Shown: positions 9,659-18,953, counted from the stretch's first letter. The stretch is 64,000 nt of DNA from Nocardioides bruguierae (GCF_023656415.1 NZ_JAMOIL010000001.1:310001-374000); one strand, 5' to 3'. The notes: a model not told the origin generated them from the letters alone. Numbers and translations: made by a program.

Positions 9659-10428
9659 GCACACCGTTCTACGTCTCGCCCGAGCAGCTGATGAAGGACC
9701 GGGCCGACTTCGCCCGCAAGGGCATCGGCCGCGGCCGGTCGGTGGTGGCCGTCCAGTACGCCGACGGCGTCCTCTTCGCCACCGAGAACCCCTCGCAGGC
9801 GCTGCACAAGATCTCGGAGATCTACGACCGCATCGCGTTCGCCGCCGTGGGTCGCTACAACGAGTTCGAGAACCTGCGGATCGCCGGGGTGCGGCTCGCC
9901 GACATGCGTGGCTACGCCTACGACCGGCGCGACGTGACCGGTCGCGGCCTCGCCAACGCCTACGCCCAGACGCTGGGCACGATCTTCTCCAGCGGTGGTG
10001 AGAAGCCGTACGAGGTGGAGATCTTCGTCGCCGAGATCGGCGACACCGCCGCCGACGACCAGATCTACCGGCTCACCTACGACGGTCAGGTCGCCGACGA
10101 GCACGGCTACGCCGTGATGGGCGGCGCCTCGGACGTGGTGGGCGCCTACCTCCAGGAGCGGTACTCGGCCGGCTCCTCGCTCGAGGACGCCCTCCGGCTC
10201 GCCGTCAGCGCCCTCGGCCACTCCGAGTCGGAGGACCGCTCGATCTCCGCGACGTCGCTCGAGGTCGCGGTGCTGGACCGTACGCGCCTCCAGCCCCGCA
10301 AGTTCTCCCGGCTCAGCCCGGCTCGGCTCGAGGCGCTGCTCGGGCCGACCGACGCCGTCCCGACGGCGCCTGAGCCGAGCACCGAGGACGGTCCCCCCGA
10401 GCCTCCGATCGCGCCGCCGATCGCGTGA
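9655..10428 (+). CDS. prcA: 20S proteasome alpha subunit
   Basis: This subunit forms the gated outer rings of the core particle. The 257-residue protein begins with the gate and H0 region ([23 protein letters not shown]), typical of alpha subunits, and lacks the N-terminal Thr nucleophile. A Pro-rich, acidic tail follows residue 235. The ATG overlaps the prcB stop by four bases. Repeat copy 4 begins only 11 bases after the stop codon, so the operon probably ends there. Confidence 0.98.
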   Translation: MSTPFYVSPEQLMKDRADFARKGIGRGRSVVAVQYADGVLFATENPSQALHKISEIYDRIAFAAVGRYNEFENLRIAGVRLADMRGYAYDRRDVTGRGLANAYAQTLGTIFSSGGEKPYEVEIFVAEIGDTAADDQIYRLTYDGQVADEHGYAVMGGASDVVGAYLQERYSAGSSLEDALRLAVSALGHSESEDRSISATSLEVAVLDRTRLQPRKFSRLSPARLEALLGPTDAVPTAPEPSTEDGPPEPPIAPPIA

Positions 10429-10439
10429 CCTCGCCACAG

Positions 10440-10492
10440 TTTGGTCACCAACCCGCTCCAGGAGCCCTCTGGATCTCGGGTTGGTGACCAAA
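10440..10492 (+). repeat. 53-bp paired-arm repeat, copy 4
   Basis: This copy starts 11 bases after the prcA stop. A perfect 16-bp pairing (10440-10455 with 10477-10492) surrounds a 21-base loop. The right flank CGTG gives plus orientation. With copy 5 (minus orientation, 11585-11637) it brackets the DUF559-type gene. Confidence 0.95.
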
Positions 10493-10614
10493 CGTGCTTC
10501 TGGCGCAGGGCGCACCGCACCACCCACGATCCACAGCCTGCACCGACGACAGGCTTCTCCACAGCCCGAAGCTGACCCGGACCACGGGCCGTGCGACCGC
10601 ACGACCCTGAGGCC

Positions 10615-11655
10615 ATGCCATCCATCGAATCCGGCCCAGTCCGAGGGCAGCGTTCACTTGCGACCCACCGACGCGTCTCCCACGGGCTCTACGTCCCCCA
10701 CGCCCAGCACCGCTCGAGAGAGCAACGGTGGCGGGACGACCTGTCCGCCGTCCTGCTGCTGCTCCCCGACGGCGCCACCTTCACCTCCGTCACGGCGGCG
10801 CGGCTCCTGGGGTGGAGCCTCCCGAAGTTGCCGGCAGTGCCACCCGTCTTCGCTTCCGTGGGGGAGCGGGACCCACGCCCCCGGAGACCGGGTCTGATCT
10901 GCTCCCGTCTGCGGCGGACGCAGGCCGCACAGCCGTCTCACCCCACCTGGCTCCGTGCGGTCTCCCCGGGGCTGCGGCATGCCGTCGACTCACCCGAGGA
11001 GGTCCTGCTGCGCGCTGCGCGGGACTTCGGCACGCTCGACCTCGTGATCATGATCGACAGTGCCCGCCGCCTCGGGCACGTGGACGAGGCCGCCATGGCT
11101 CTGGTCCTCGGCAGTGGCCGCCCCGGCGTCCGCGCCCTGCGCACGGCCTGGCTGCTGTCGGACCCCCGGGCGGAGTCGCCCGGCGAGACCCTCCTGCGCC
11201 TTCTCCACCTGGCAGCAGGCGCGCAGGTCACGCCCCAGGTCGAGCTACGGGCAGGCGGCACCTTCCTCGGACGCGTCGACCTCCTGCTCGACGGCACCTG
11301 CTGCGTCCACGAGTACGACGGGGAGCACCACCGTGACGCGGCCCAGCACCGCAGCGACCTGCGGCGAGACCGCCGGCTGCAACCGCGGTACCAAAGACGC
11401 GGCTACGTGCTGGACGACCTGCTCAACCGGCCCGCCGACGTTCTGGCCGACATCGACTCCGCCCTCGGTCGCCCGTGGGACCCCACCAGGCTGGCGCGAT
11501 GGAAGCGGCTGGTGTCCAACTCCATGTACGGGGAGGGCTACGGACGACTGATCCAGCGCTGGCGGCGGCTCGGCGGCTTCGACGATTGGTCACGAACAGG
11601 CCGAGATCGACCTCAGAAGAGCAGGTTGGTGGCCAAACCCGATCCCGCAGCCTGA
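10615..11655 (+). CDS. DUF559-domain (Vsr-like nuclease fold) protein with AbiEi-like N-terminus
   Basis: This 346-residue protein interrupts the usual prcA-pafA order. The N-terminal part (RSLATHRRVSHGLYVP, then DGATFTSVTAARLLGW) resembles the winged-helix N-terminus of AbiEi-type antitoxins. The C-terminal part has a nuclease-like set: Glu191 in SPGETLL, Asp222 in GRVDLLLDG and Glu233 in HEYDGEHH. The biological role is unknown; members are abundant in Nocardioides-type genomes. ATG at 10615 is my choice over GTG at 10591, and neither has a clear ribosome site. Its last 24 codons overlap degenerate repeat copy 5, so the C-terminal tail is repeat-derived. Its codon use is less GC3-biased than neighbours, hinting at transfer. 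Confidence 0.82.
   Translation: MPSIESGPVRGQRSLATHRRVSHGLYVPHAQHRSREQRWRDDLSAVLLLLPDGATFTSVTAARLLGWSLPKLPAVPPVFASVGERDPRPRRPGLICSRLRRTQAAQPSHPTWLRAVSPGLRHAVDSPEEVLLRAARDFGTLDLVIMIDSARRLGHVDEAAMALVLGSGRPGVRALRTAWLLSDPRAESPGETLLRLLHLAAGAQVTPQVELRAGGTFLGRVDLLLDGTCCVHEYDGEHHRDAAQHRSDLRRDRRLQPRYQRRGYVLDDLLNRPADVLADIDSALGRPWDPTRLARWKRLVSNSMYGEGYGRLIQRWRRLGGFDDWSRTGRDRPQKSRLVAKPDPAA
11585..11637 (-). repeat. 53-bp paired-arm repeat, copy 5 (degenerate, within a coding 3' end)
   Basis: The left arm ATTGGTCACGAACAG and the right arm AGGTTGGTGGCCAAA each carry about three changes from consensus but keep the 53-bp span exactly. The right flank CCCG gives minus orientation. It encodes the last residues of the DUF559-type protein and ends 18 bases before its stop. 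Confidence 0.85.
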
Positions 11656-11690
11656 CCCCCGACCGTTGCCGCCGGGCGTAGTGTTCAGTC

Positions 11691-13052
11691 ATGGACCGAC
11701 GCATCTTCGGCATCGAGAACGAGTACGGCGTCACCTGCACGTTCAAGGGGCAGCGTCGGTTGAGCCCGGACGAGGTGGCGCGGTACCTCTTCCGCAAGGT
11801 CGTGAGCTGGGGCCGCTCCAGCAACGTCTTCCTCCGCAACGGCGCCCGGCTCTACCTGGACGTCGGCAGCCACCCCGAGTACGCGACGCCCGAGTGCGAC
11901 GACATCACCGAGCTCGTGACGCACGACAAGGCGGGGGAGCGGGTCCTCGAGGGGCTCCTCGCCGACGCCGAGCAGCGACTGCACGACGAGGGCATCGCCG
12001 GCGAGATCTACCTGTTCAAGAACAACACCGACTCGGCCGGCAACTCCTACGGGTGCCACGAGAACTACCTGGTCAGCCGCAGTGGGGAGTTCAGCAAGCT
12101 GGCTGACGTGCTGATCCCGTTCCTGGTGACCCGCCAGATCATCGTGGGGGCGGGCAAGGTCACGCAGACGCCTCGTGGCGCCGGCTACAGCGTCAGCCAG
12201 CGCGCCGAGCACATCTGGGAGGGCGTGAGCAGCGCGACCACGCGCAGCCGCCCGATCATCAACACCCGCGACGAGCCGCACGCCGATGCCGAGAAGTACC
12301 GCCGGCTGCACGTCATCGTCGGCGACTCCAACATGTCCGAGACGACGACGATGCTGAAGGTCGCCAGCGCCGACCTGGTGCTGCGGATGATCGAGGAGGA
12401 CGTGGTCATGCGCGACCTCACCCTCGAGAACCCGATCCGCGCGATCCGCGAGATCAGCCACGACGTGACCGGCCGCCGCAAGGTCCGCCTGGCCAACGGC
12501 CGCGAGGCCAGCGCGCTGGAGATCCAGGCCGAGTACCTGTCGAAGGCCCGTGACTTCGTCGACCGCCGGCAGATCTCCACGCCGGTCATCGAGCGCACGC
12601 TGGACCTGTGGGAGCGCACCCTCAAGGCGGTCGAGAGCGACGACCTCGGCCTGGTGGACCGGGAGATCGACTGGGTCATCAAGTGGAAGCTCATCGAGGC
12701 CTACCGGGCCAAGCACGGGCTCCCTCTCGGCCAAGCGCGGGTCGCGCAGCTGGACCTCGCCTACCACGACATCCACCGGGGTCGCGGCCTCTACTACCTG
12801 CTGGAGAAGCGCGGCAAGGTCGAGCGGGTGACCGACGACCTGGCGATCTTCGAGGCCAAGTCCGTGCCCCCGCAGAACACTCGCGCCCGGCTGCGGGGTG
12901 AGTTCATCCGCACCGCCCAGGAGAAGCGCCGCGACTTCACCGTCGACTGGGTGCACCTCAAGCTCAACGACCAGGCCCAGCGCACGGTCCTGTGCAAGGA
13001 CCCGTTCCGGGCCCACGACGAGCGTGTGCAGCGCCTCATCGACGGCATGTGA
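11691..13052 (+). CDS. pafA: Pup-protein ligase PafA
   Basis: This ATP-dependent ligase couples the C-terminal Glu of Pup to lysines on target proteins. It has 453 residues, the usual length. Motifs are GIENEYGV (Glu9 for magnesium), [16 protein letters not shown] (Asp57, by motif the family's catalytic base), [17 protein letters not shown] and [13 protein letters not shown]. It lacks the Dop-specific insertion near residue 30. ATG at 11691 lies six bases after TAGTGT, fitting a leaderless start. It begins 35 bases after the DUF559-type gene. Confidence 0.98.
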   Translation: MDRRIFGIENEYGVTCTFKGQRRLSPDEVARYLFRKVVSWGRSSNVFLRNGARLYLDVGSHPEYATPECDDITELVTHDKAGERVLEGLLADAEQRLHDEGIAGEIYLFKNNTDSAGNSYGCHENYLVSRSGEFSKLADVLIPFLVTRQIIVGAGKVTQTPRGAGYSVSQRAEHIWEGVSSATTRSRPIINTRDEPHADAEKYRRLHVIVGDSNMSETTTMLKVASADLVLRMIEEDVVMRDLTLENPIRAIREISHDVTGRRKVRLANGREASALEIQAEYLSKARDFVDRRQISTPVIERTLDLWERTLKAVESDDLGLVDREIDWVIKWKLIEAYRAKHGLPLGQARVAQLDLAYHDIHRGRGLYYLLEKRGKVERVTDDLAIFEAKSVPPQNTRARLRGEFIRTAQEKRRDFTVDWVHLKLNDQAQRTVLCKDPFRAHDERVQRLIDGM

Positions 13053-13140
13053 GTCCCACAGGTCGGGTCTGTAAGGTCTCAAGGTCCGCACGACCCGAAC
13101 CATCGGCCGCAGCACCATGCGGCCACCTGGAGGAACACGC

Positions 13141-14136
13141 GTGTCCCGATTCACCCGGCCCGTCCGGCTGGCCCTCGTCCCCGTCCTCGCGATGGGTGCC
13201 CTCGCCGCGTGCGGCTCGGACTCCGAGGACGCCTCGAGCGACACCTCGGCCGACGCATCCGTCACCGCGCCCGCCGACACCGGCGACCTGGGCTCGCTCG
13301 AGGTCACCGGCGACGTCGGCGAGACGCCGAAGATCGACCTGGGGGACTCCTTCGCCCCCGAGGGCCTGTCCTACGAGACCCTCACCGAGGGCGACGGCCT
13401 GGTCGTCGGCGGCGACGAGGACCCGGCCGCGTTCATCGAGTACGTGATCGTCAACGGCACCTCGGGCGACGTCGTCTACTCGACCTACGACGGTGGCAGC
13501 CCCGAGGTCCTCGACCTCACCACCGACGGCATCCCCGCCGCCCTCTCCGAGCCGCTGATCGGTCAGACGGTCGGCACGCGCGTGGCCGTCTCCGACACCG
13601 TCGAGGACATCTTCGGCGACGCCAGCTCCACCAGCCTGGACATGGAGAACGACGACCCGCTGGTCCTCGTCTTCGACATCCTGGGCCCGCAGGCCGACAT
13701 GAGCGACGACGCCTTCGAGACCGACGCCTCCGACTGGCTGCCCGGTCTCACGCTCGCCGACGACGGCACCCCGGAGGCCATGGACTTCACCGACGTCCCC
13801 GAGCCCACCGGCAAGCTCGAGGTCGAGACCGTGGTCGAGGGTGACGGTGAGGAGATCGAGGAGGGCGACACGGTCATGGCCAACTACATCGGCCAGGTCT
13901 ACGGCGCCGACGAGCCCTTCGACTCCAGCTTCACCGGCAGCCCCGCCGCCTTCCAGGTCGCCTCCGGCAGCCTCATCGACGGCTGGGTCAAGGGCCTCGT
14001 GGGCGCCCACGTGGGCGACCGGATCTGGCTCCAGATCAACCCGAGGAACGGCTACGGCACCTCGGGCAACTCCAGCGCCGGCATCGAGGGCGACGACACG
14101 CTGTACTTCGTGCTCGACATCCTGGCGGTCTCCTGA
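13141..14136 (+). CDS. FKBP-type peptidyl-prolyl isomerase lipoprotein
   Basis: This is an exported lipoprotein of 331 residues. The signal peptide ends in the lipobox LAAC, with lipidated Cys24, followed by an acidic Ser/Asp-rich linker. The C-terminal 95 residues form an FKBP domain (GDTVMANYIGQVY, PFDSSF, GWVKGLVGAHVGDRIWLQI, YGTSGN). The middle region looks like a second, degenerate FKBP-like domain without the full active site. GTG at 13141 has GGAGGA six bases upstream; ATG at 13117 would spoil the signal peptide. Its place between pafA and pafB is typical of actinobacteria. Confidence 0.93.
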   Translation: MSRFTRPVRLALVPVLAMGALAACGSDSEDASSDTSADASVTAPADTGDLGSLEVTGDVGETPKIDLGDSFAPEGLSYETLTEGDGLVVGGDEDPAAFIEYVIVNGTSGDVVYSTYDGGSPEVLDLTTDGIPAALSEPLIGQTVGTRVAVSDTVEDIFGDASSTSLDMENDDPLVLVFDILGPQADMSDDAFETDASDWLPGLTLADDGTPEAMDFTDVPEPTGKLEVETVVEGDGEEIEEGDTVMANYIGQVYGADEPFDSSFTGSPAAFQVASGSLIDGWVKGLVGAHVGDRIWLQINPRNGYGTSGNSSAGIEGDDTLYFVLDILAVS

Positions 14137-14174
14137 CCGTCGTCTCGTAGGCTTCCGGGGTCGGGTTCCCTCCC

Positions 14175-14198
14175 AGGACGGCGGCGTGCCGCCGTCCT
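14175..14198 (+). terminator. Hairpin between FKBP gene and pafB
   Basis: A perfect 10-bp stem (14175-14184 with 14189-14198) with a four-base loop lies 38 bases after the FKBP stop codon. It has no T-run. It separates the lipoprotein gene from the pafBC unit. Confidence 0.65.
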
Positions 14199-14255
14199 GC
14201 TGGTGGAGCCCGGCCCCGGCCGTCTGTCCGCAGCGGCCCGTACCGGAGGGAGCCC

Positions 14256-15263
14256 ATGTCGAACGGCCGCAAGAGCGAGCGCTTGCTCAACCTGCTCATC
14301 ATGCTGCTGGTGCAGCGCCGCTACGTGCCCAAGTCGCGCATCCGCGAGCTGCTCTACGCGGACTCCCCGGACGACGGGTTCGAGCGCACCTTCGACCGGG
14401 ACAAGGAGGAGCTGCGCAGCCTCGGGGTCCCGATCGAGGTCGGCACGCTGGACCCGCTCTTCGACGACGAGCCCGGCTACCGGATCAGCCCTGAGCGGCT
14501 CGCACTCCCGCCCGTCGACCTCACCGCCGACGAGGCCTCCGTCATCGGGCTCGCCACCCGCGTGTGGCAGAACGCCCGGCTCGCCGACGTCACCACGGAC
14601 GCGGTGCGCAAGCTGAGCGCCCTCGGCGTCGACCTCGACACCGAGGCGCTCGACCTCGTCTCGCCGCGGCTCTCGGCCGACGAGCCGGGGTTCGACGTCT
14701 TCTGGGAGGCCGTCCAGGACCGCTGCGCCGTCCGCTTCGACTACCGGCGCGCCGGCCGCACCGAGGTCACCCGCCGCAAGCTCCAGCCGTGGGGCGTGGG
14801 CCGCTACGCGGGCCGCTGGTACGTCGTCGGCCTCGACACCGACCGCGGCGAGGAACGCATCTTCCGCCTCTCCCGGGTCCAGGGCGCCCCCAAGCGGTTC
14901 GGCCGCCCGGGCGCCTACGCCGTGCCCGAGGGCACGGACGTGGGGGAGAGCATCCGCCGCCTGGCCCCGCCGCCGGAGACCGTGACCGCCGAGCTCCTCG
15001 TGCGTCGGGACGCCGGCCACCAGCTGCGCCGGGGAGCGACCGTCCTCGCGACGGGCGTGAGCGGCCCGGACGGCACCACCGGCTGGGACCGGCTGCGCCT
15101 CGAGCACAGCGGCCACGGTCTGGCCGACGACGTGCTCGGCCACGGCGCCGCGGTCGTCGTCGAGCAGCCGGAGTCGCTGCGCACCGAGGTCGTCACCCGG
15201 CTCTCCCGCCTGCTGGGGGAGACCCCGCACGACACCGCACCGACCAGCGAGGGGACCCGATGA
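14256..15263 (+). CDS. pafB: WYL-domain transcriptional regulator PafB
   Basis: This is one half of the PafBC activator of the RecA-independent DNA damage response. The 335-residue protein has an N-terminal winged helix (SERLLNLLIMLLVQRRYVPKS) and a WYL domain (FDYRRAGRTEVTRRKLQPWG, RWYVVGLDTDRGEERIFRL). A WCX-type C-terminus follows. A GGAGGGA site precedes ATG 14256. The stop overlaps the pafC start by four bases, so the two partners are translated together. Despite the name it is not a proteasome component. Confidence 0.95.
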   Translation: MSNGRKSERLLNLLIMLLVQRRYVPKSRIRELLYADSPDDGFERTFDRDKEELRSLGVPIEVGTLDPLFDDEPGYRISPERLALPPVDLTADEASVIGLATRVWQNARLADVTTDAVRKLSALGVDLDTEALDLVSPRLSADEPGFDVFWEAVQDRCAVRFDYRRAGRTEVTRRKLQPWGVGRYAGRWYVVGLDTDRGEERIFRLSRVQGAPKRFGRPGAYAVPEGTDVGESIRRLAPPPETVTAELLVRRDAGHQLRRGATVLATGVSGPDGTTGWDRLRLEHSGHGLADDVLGHGAAVVVEQPESLRTEVVTRLSRLLGETPHDTAPTSEGTR

Positions 15264-16252
15264 CCCAGACCGCCGCCGCGGGCGCCCGCGACCAGGTCGC
15301 CCGGCTGCTCGCCCTCGTCCCGTACCTGCACTCCCGCGGGGAGGTGCACCTGGAGGAGGTCGCCGCCGACCTCGGCGTCCCTCCCGAGCAGCTGTTGCGC
15401 GACCTCAAGGTGCTGCTGATGTGCGGCCTGCCGGGCGGCTTCCCGGACGACCTCATCGACGTCGACCTCGACGCCCTCGAGGGCGAGGGCGCGGACGGCG
15501 TCGTGCGGGTCACCAACGCCGAGTACCTGGCCCGCCCGCTGCGGCTCTCGGCCACCGAGGCCAGCGCGGTCATCGTCGCGCTGCGGGCCCTGCGCGAGAG
15601 CGCGGACGAGGCGACCCGCCCGGTCGTGGACAGGGCGCTGGCCAAGCTGGAGATCGCCGCCGCCGAGGCGGGCGCCGTCGCCGAGGTCGAGCTCGGCAGC
15701 GAGCGCCGGGCGCCGGACCACTCCGACCTGGTGACGCGGCTGGAGGCCGCCGTCCGCGCGGGCAAGCAGGTGCGCCTGACCTACTTCGTGCCCTCCCGCG
15801 ACGAGGTCTCGGAGCGGGTCGTGGACCCGCGTGGTGTCGTGACCGCCGACGACCACCCCTACCTGGACGCCTACTGCCACTCGGCGCAGGCGCCGCGGCT
15901 GTTCCGGCTCGACCGGGTGCAGTCGGCCGAGGTGCTCGAGCACGACGTGGAGACCGAGCAGGTGGCCCCGCGCGACCTCTCCGACGGAGTCCTGCCGGCT
16001 CAGCACGCCACGACGGTGACGCTGCGCCTCGCGCCGTCCGCCCGCTGGGTCGTGGAGTACTACGACGTGCTGGAGGTCAGGGAGGACGGCGACGACCTGC
16101 TCGTCGACCTCGCCGTGGCCGACGAGCGCTGGCTGGTGCGGCTCATGCTGCGGCTCGCACCGCACGCTCGCGTCGAGCGCCCCCACGAGCTCGACGAGCG
16201 TTTTCTCGGTGCGGCGCGACTCACGCTGAGCGCGTATGGGCCGAGGGGCTAG
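15260..16252 (+). CDS. pafC: WYL-domain transcriptional regulator PafC
   Basis: This is the second half of PafBC, 330 residues, with the same winged helix, WYL and WCX layout as PafB. The helix-turn-helix is VHLEEVAADLGVPPEQLLRDLKVLLMCG. The WYL region contains VRLTYFVPSRDEVSERVVDPRGVV, so the conserved Trp-Tyr-Leu pattern is already degenerate. ATG at 15260 overlaps the pafB stop. The gene ends 93 bases before tatA, with a possible TAGCAT promoter box over its stop codon. Confidence 0.95.
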   Translation: MTQTAAAGARDQVARLLALVPYLHSRGEVHLEEVAADLGVPPEQLLRDLKVLLMCGLPGGFPDDLIDVDLDALEGEGADGVVRVTNAEYLARPLRLSATEASAVIVALRALRESADEATRPVVDRALAKLEIAAAEAGAVAEVELGSERRAPDHSDLVTRLEAAVRAGKQVRLTYFVPSRDEVSERVVDPRGVVTADDHPYLDAYCHSAQAPRLFRLDRVQSAEVLEHDVETEQVAPRDLSDGVLPAQHATTVTLRLAPSARWVVEYYDVLEVREDGDDLLVDLAVADERWLVRLMLRLAPHARVERPHELDERFLGAARLTLSAYGPRG

Positions 16253-16345
16253 CATGGCGACGTCGCGGCTGCCACGCCCCGTGGTGGCCTCGGCGCAGGT
16301 TCCAGCAACACGTCAAACCGCCCCGACAGAAGGCCGAGCCTCACC

Positions 16346-16624
16346 ATGATCTCCCCGTTTCTCGCCATGCCGCAGGGTGCCGAGTGGATCGTCATCCTCG
16401 TCATCGTGATCCTGGTCTTCGGCGCTGCGAAGCTCCCCGACCTCGCCCGCTCGACCGGTCAGGCCCTGCGGATCTTCAAGTCGGAGACCAAGGCGCTGAA
16501 GGACGACGACGAGAAGGACGCCCCCGAGGGCACCACCCAGCGTTCGTCCGCCGAGCTCCCGTCGACCACCGCCGAGCAGACCGGCGTCGTGCGTGACGAG
16601 AGCACCGACAAGCACCACGGCTGA
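16346..16624 (+). CDS. tatA: Sec-independent protein translocase TatA
   Basis: This is the pore-forming subunit for export of folded twin-arginine proteins. It has 92 residues: a short N-terminus, one membrane helix (WIVILVIVILVFGAAKLPDLA) and an amphipathic helix (RSTGQALRIFKSETK), then a charged tail. The FGAAKLPDLAR hinge is diagnostic. It is followed after 21 bases by tatC. The 93-base gap from pafC suggests its own promoter. Confidence 0.96.
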   Translation: MISPFLAMPQGAEWIVILVIVILVFGAAKLPDLARSTGQALRIFKSETKALKDDDEKDAPEGTTQRSSAELPSTTAEQTGVVRDESTDKHHG

Positions 16625-16645
16625 CGCCGCGCGCCTGTCGCTTCC

Positions 16646-17479
16646 GTGATCAAGGTCCTCTTCCGGCTCTTCTCCACCAAGCCCGCACACGCCATCGGCG
16701 AGGACGGTCGGATGGCGCTCTCCGACCACCTGCGCGAGCTGCGTGCCCGCGTCCTGCGGGTGGTGGTGACCCTCATCCTCGCCGTCGTCCTGGCGCTGTT
16801 CTTCTTCGACCAGCTCTACGACCTGGTCTACGGGCCGTACCGCTCGGCGCAGGAGACCATCCCCGACGGCGCCAGCCTCGCCACCACCAGCGGCGCCGGC
16901 GGTGGCCTCATGCTGTACCTCAAGCTGTGCGGGTTCGCCGCGATCGTGGTGACCAGCCCCGTGTGGCTGTACCAGATCTGGGCCTTCATCCTGCCCGGCC
17001 TGCACGCCCACGAGCGCAAGTGGACGCGGGTCTTCGGCGCCATCGCCGCACCACTGTTCGCGGTCGGCCTGGTGCTCGGCTACGTGACCCTGCCGAAGGG
17101 CTTGGAGATCCTGATCGGGCTGAACCCCGAGGGCATCACCAACCTCGTCGACTTCAACGACTACCTGCAGTTCTTCACCCGCACGCTGCTGGTCTTCGGC
17201 ATCGCCTTCGAGATCCCGGTCTTCGTCGTGCTGCTGAACCTGGCGGGTGTCGTGTCGGGCAAGCAGCTGGGCCAGTACCGGTCCTGGATCATCGTCGGCG
17301 TCTTCGTCTTCGCCGCCATGGCGACCCCGTCGGCCGACCCGTTCACGATGACGTTCATGGCGGTGCCGATGGTGCTGCTGTTCCTCATCGCCGAGGTCAT
17401 CGCCCGCCTCAACGACCGGCGACGGGGCCGCAAGAGCGTCAACGCGGGTCTCTCCCCGGACGAGGCCTCCACGCTGTGA
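16646..17479 (+). CDS. tatC: Sec-independent protein translocase TatC
   Basis: This is the six-span receptor subunit that recognises twin-arginine signal peptides. The 277-residue protein has the N-terminal MALSDHLRELRARVLR motif, the conserved LYQIWAFILPGL and a periplasmic-side FEIPVFVVLL. The GTG start at 16646 lies 21 bases after tatA. The stop TGA overlaps the GTG of the next small gene by four bases. Confidence 0.97.
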   Translation: MIKVLFRLFSTKPAHAIGEDGRMALSDHLRELRARVLRVVVTLILAVVLALFFFDQLYDLVYGPYRSAQETIPDGASLATTSGAGGGLMLYLKLCGFAAIVVTSPVWLYQIWAFILPGLHAHERKWTRVFGAIAAPLFAVGLVLGYVTLPKGLEILIGLNPEGITNLVDFNDYLQFFTRTLLVFGIAFEIPVFVVLLNLAGVVSGKQLGQYRSWIIVGVFVFAAMATPSADPFTMTFMAVPMVLLFLIAEVIARLNDRRRGRKSVNAGLSPDEASTL

Positions 17480-17883
17480 TCTCCGGCGAGATCCGCGAGG
17501 CCGACCCCTTCGAGCTGCCCGAGTGGCTCGGTGAGACCGACGTCGTGTGGTCCGCCGACTCCGGCCTGCGCACCGGGCACCGGGTCGCCGGCCGGCTGGA
17601 CCCCGCCGCCCGCGGCGACGGCGACCGCCTCGTCTGCGACCTGCTGGCCGTGGACGAGGCGTACCCGACCACCGTCGTGGGGAACGACGTGCGCACCGCG
17701 GCCCACCGCGCCTGGCGCCACGGCCAGGTGCTGGTGCTCGACATCGACGACCGACTGACCCTCGCCGTCCCGGGCCGGGAGTTCGCCCCCGACCTGGTGC
17801 TGGAGTCGCTGTCCCGGCTCGCCCGTGCCGTCGGGGCATCGCCCGAGCGGTACGCGGTCCTGCTGCGCATCGGCGGCCGCTGA
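17476..17883 (+). CDS. Conserved-looking hypothetical protein coupled to tatC
   Basis: This is a 135-residue protein I do not recognise. It starts at a GTG that shares four bases with the tatC stop codon, so it is probably translated with tatC. The sequence has no signal peptide or membrane span. It is rich in Val, Asp and Arg, with blocks such as LPEWLGETDVVWSADSG and LVCDLLAVDEAYP that look like a compact soluble domain. A role linked to Tat export is only suggested by the coupling. Repeat copy 6 begins 53 bases after its stop. Confidence 0.75.
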   Translation: MISGEIREADPFELPEWLGETDVVWSADSGLRTGHRVAGRLDPAARGDGDRLVCDLLAVDEAYPTTVVGNDVRTAAHRAWRHGQVLVLDIDDRLTLAVPGREFAPDLVLESLSRLARAVGASPERYAVLLRIGGR

Positions 17884-17936
17884 GCCGCCGCCCGAACCGG
17901 GTCCACCGGGGCCGAACCGGCCCCCGACACCCCACG

Positions 17937-17989
17937 TTTGGTCACCAACCCGGTGTCAGGAGCCTCCCAGCACCGGGTTGGTGACCAAA
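17937..17989 (-). repeat. 53-bp paired-arm repeat, copy 6
   Basis: A perfect 19-bp pairing (17937-17955 with 17971-17989) closes a 15-base loop, the same geometry as copy 1. The flanks CACG and CCCG give minus orientation. It lies between the tatC-coupled gene and the lipid kinase gene. An open frame starting inside the repeat at 17938 runs into the kinase gene and could mislead start calling. Confidence 0.95.
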
Positions 17990-18033
17990 CCCGAGCCACA
18001 CCCGCCGAGCCGCGAACCGGCTACATTGCGCCG

Positions 18034-18930
18034 GTGACCACGCAGGAAGGCAGCACACGGCTGCGCAGGGTGGCCCTGCTGAGCAACCCGACGGCCGGCA
18101 AGGGCAGGGGAGCGGCCGCGCGCGAGACCGCGCTGCAGGTGCTCGGCTCGGCCGGGGTCGACGTCGTCGACCTGGTGGGCACCGACGCCGCCGACGCCCA
18201 GCGCCTCGCCGCGCAGGCCGTCGACGAGGGGGTCGACGCGCTGCTCGCCGCCGGTGGCGACGGGATGGTCCACCTGGCCACGCAGGTCCTCGCGGGCACC
18301 GCCACGCCGCTGGGGGTCGTCCCCGCGGGCACCGGCAACGACGTGGCGCGGCACCTGGGCCTGCCGCGTGACGACGTCGCGGCCGCCGTCCGCCACCTGC
18401 TCACCGCCCAGGTCACTCGCGTGGACGTCGCCGACGCCGGCGGCACCGCGTTCGTCACCGTTATGTGCGCCGGCTTCGACGCGATCGTCAACGAGCGGGC
18501 CAACCAGATGCGCTGGCCGCGCGGGCAGATGAGGTACAACCTCGCCACGTTGGCCGAGCTGCGCACCTTCCGACCGCTCGGCTACCGCCTCGAGCTGGAC
18601 GGCGAGCAGGTCGAGCTGGAGGCGATGATGGTCTCGGTCGGCAACCTGCCGTCCTTCGGCGGGGGCCTGCGGATCGCCGAGGGCGCCCGGGTGGACGACG
18701 GCCTCCTCGACGTCGTGGTCATCAAGCCGGTGAGCAAGCTGGAGCTGGTGAAGACCTACCCGAAGCTGTTCAAGGGCACCCACCTCTCCCACCCGGCCTT
18801 CGAGCGGTACCGGGTGCGCAGCGTCGAGGTGGTCGCCGACGGCATCGTCGCCTACGCGGACGGCGAGCGCCTGGGCCCGCTGCCGATGACGGTCACGGCG
18901 CGTCCCGGCGCCCTCCACGTCCTGTCCTGA
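18034..18930 (+). CDS. Diacylglycerol/sphingosine kinase-family lipid kinase (YegS/DagK-like)
   Basis: This 298-residue protein is a DAGK-catalytic-domain kinase. The phosphate-binding NPTAGKGRG lies near the N-terminus, followed by the signature GGDGMVHLATQVL and GTGNDVARHLGL. It likely phosphorylates a membrane lipid such as diacylglycerol. GTG at 18034 is chosen because TACATT ends six bases before it and the family N-terminus (LRRVALLSNPTAG) follows. The longer in-frame start at 17938 would lie inside repeat copy 6. The helicase gene begins 23 bases after the stop. Confidence 0.93.
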   Translation: MTTQEGSTRLRRVALLSNPTAGKGRGAAARETALQVLGSAGVDVVDLVGTDAADAQRLAAQAVDEGVDALLAAGGDGMVHLATQVLAGTATPLGVVPAGTGNDVARHLGLPRDDVAAAVRHLLTAQVTRVDVADAGGTAFVTVMCAGFDAIVNERANQMRWPRGQMRYNLATLAELRTFRPLGYRLELDGEQVELEAMMVSVGNLPSFGGGLRIAEGARVDDGLLDVVVIKPVSKLELVKTYPKLFKGTHLSHPAFERYRVRSVEVVADGIVAYADGERLGPLPMTVTARPGALHVLS

Positions 18931-18953
18931 GGTCCGGCACGTAGGTTGGGGCC

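Noticed and set aside
13117..14136. ATG 13117 as start of the FKBP lipoprotein
   Set aside because: It would add eight residues before the signal peptide, and the GGAGGA site is placed for GTG 13141.
17938..18930. A longer start for the lipid kinase
   Set aside because: The added codons come from repeat copy 6, and the -10 box TACATT at 18022 would lie inside the gene.
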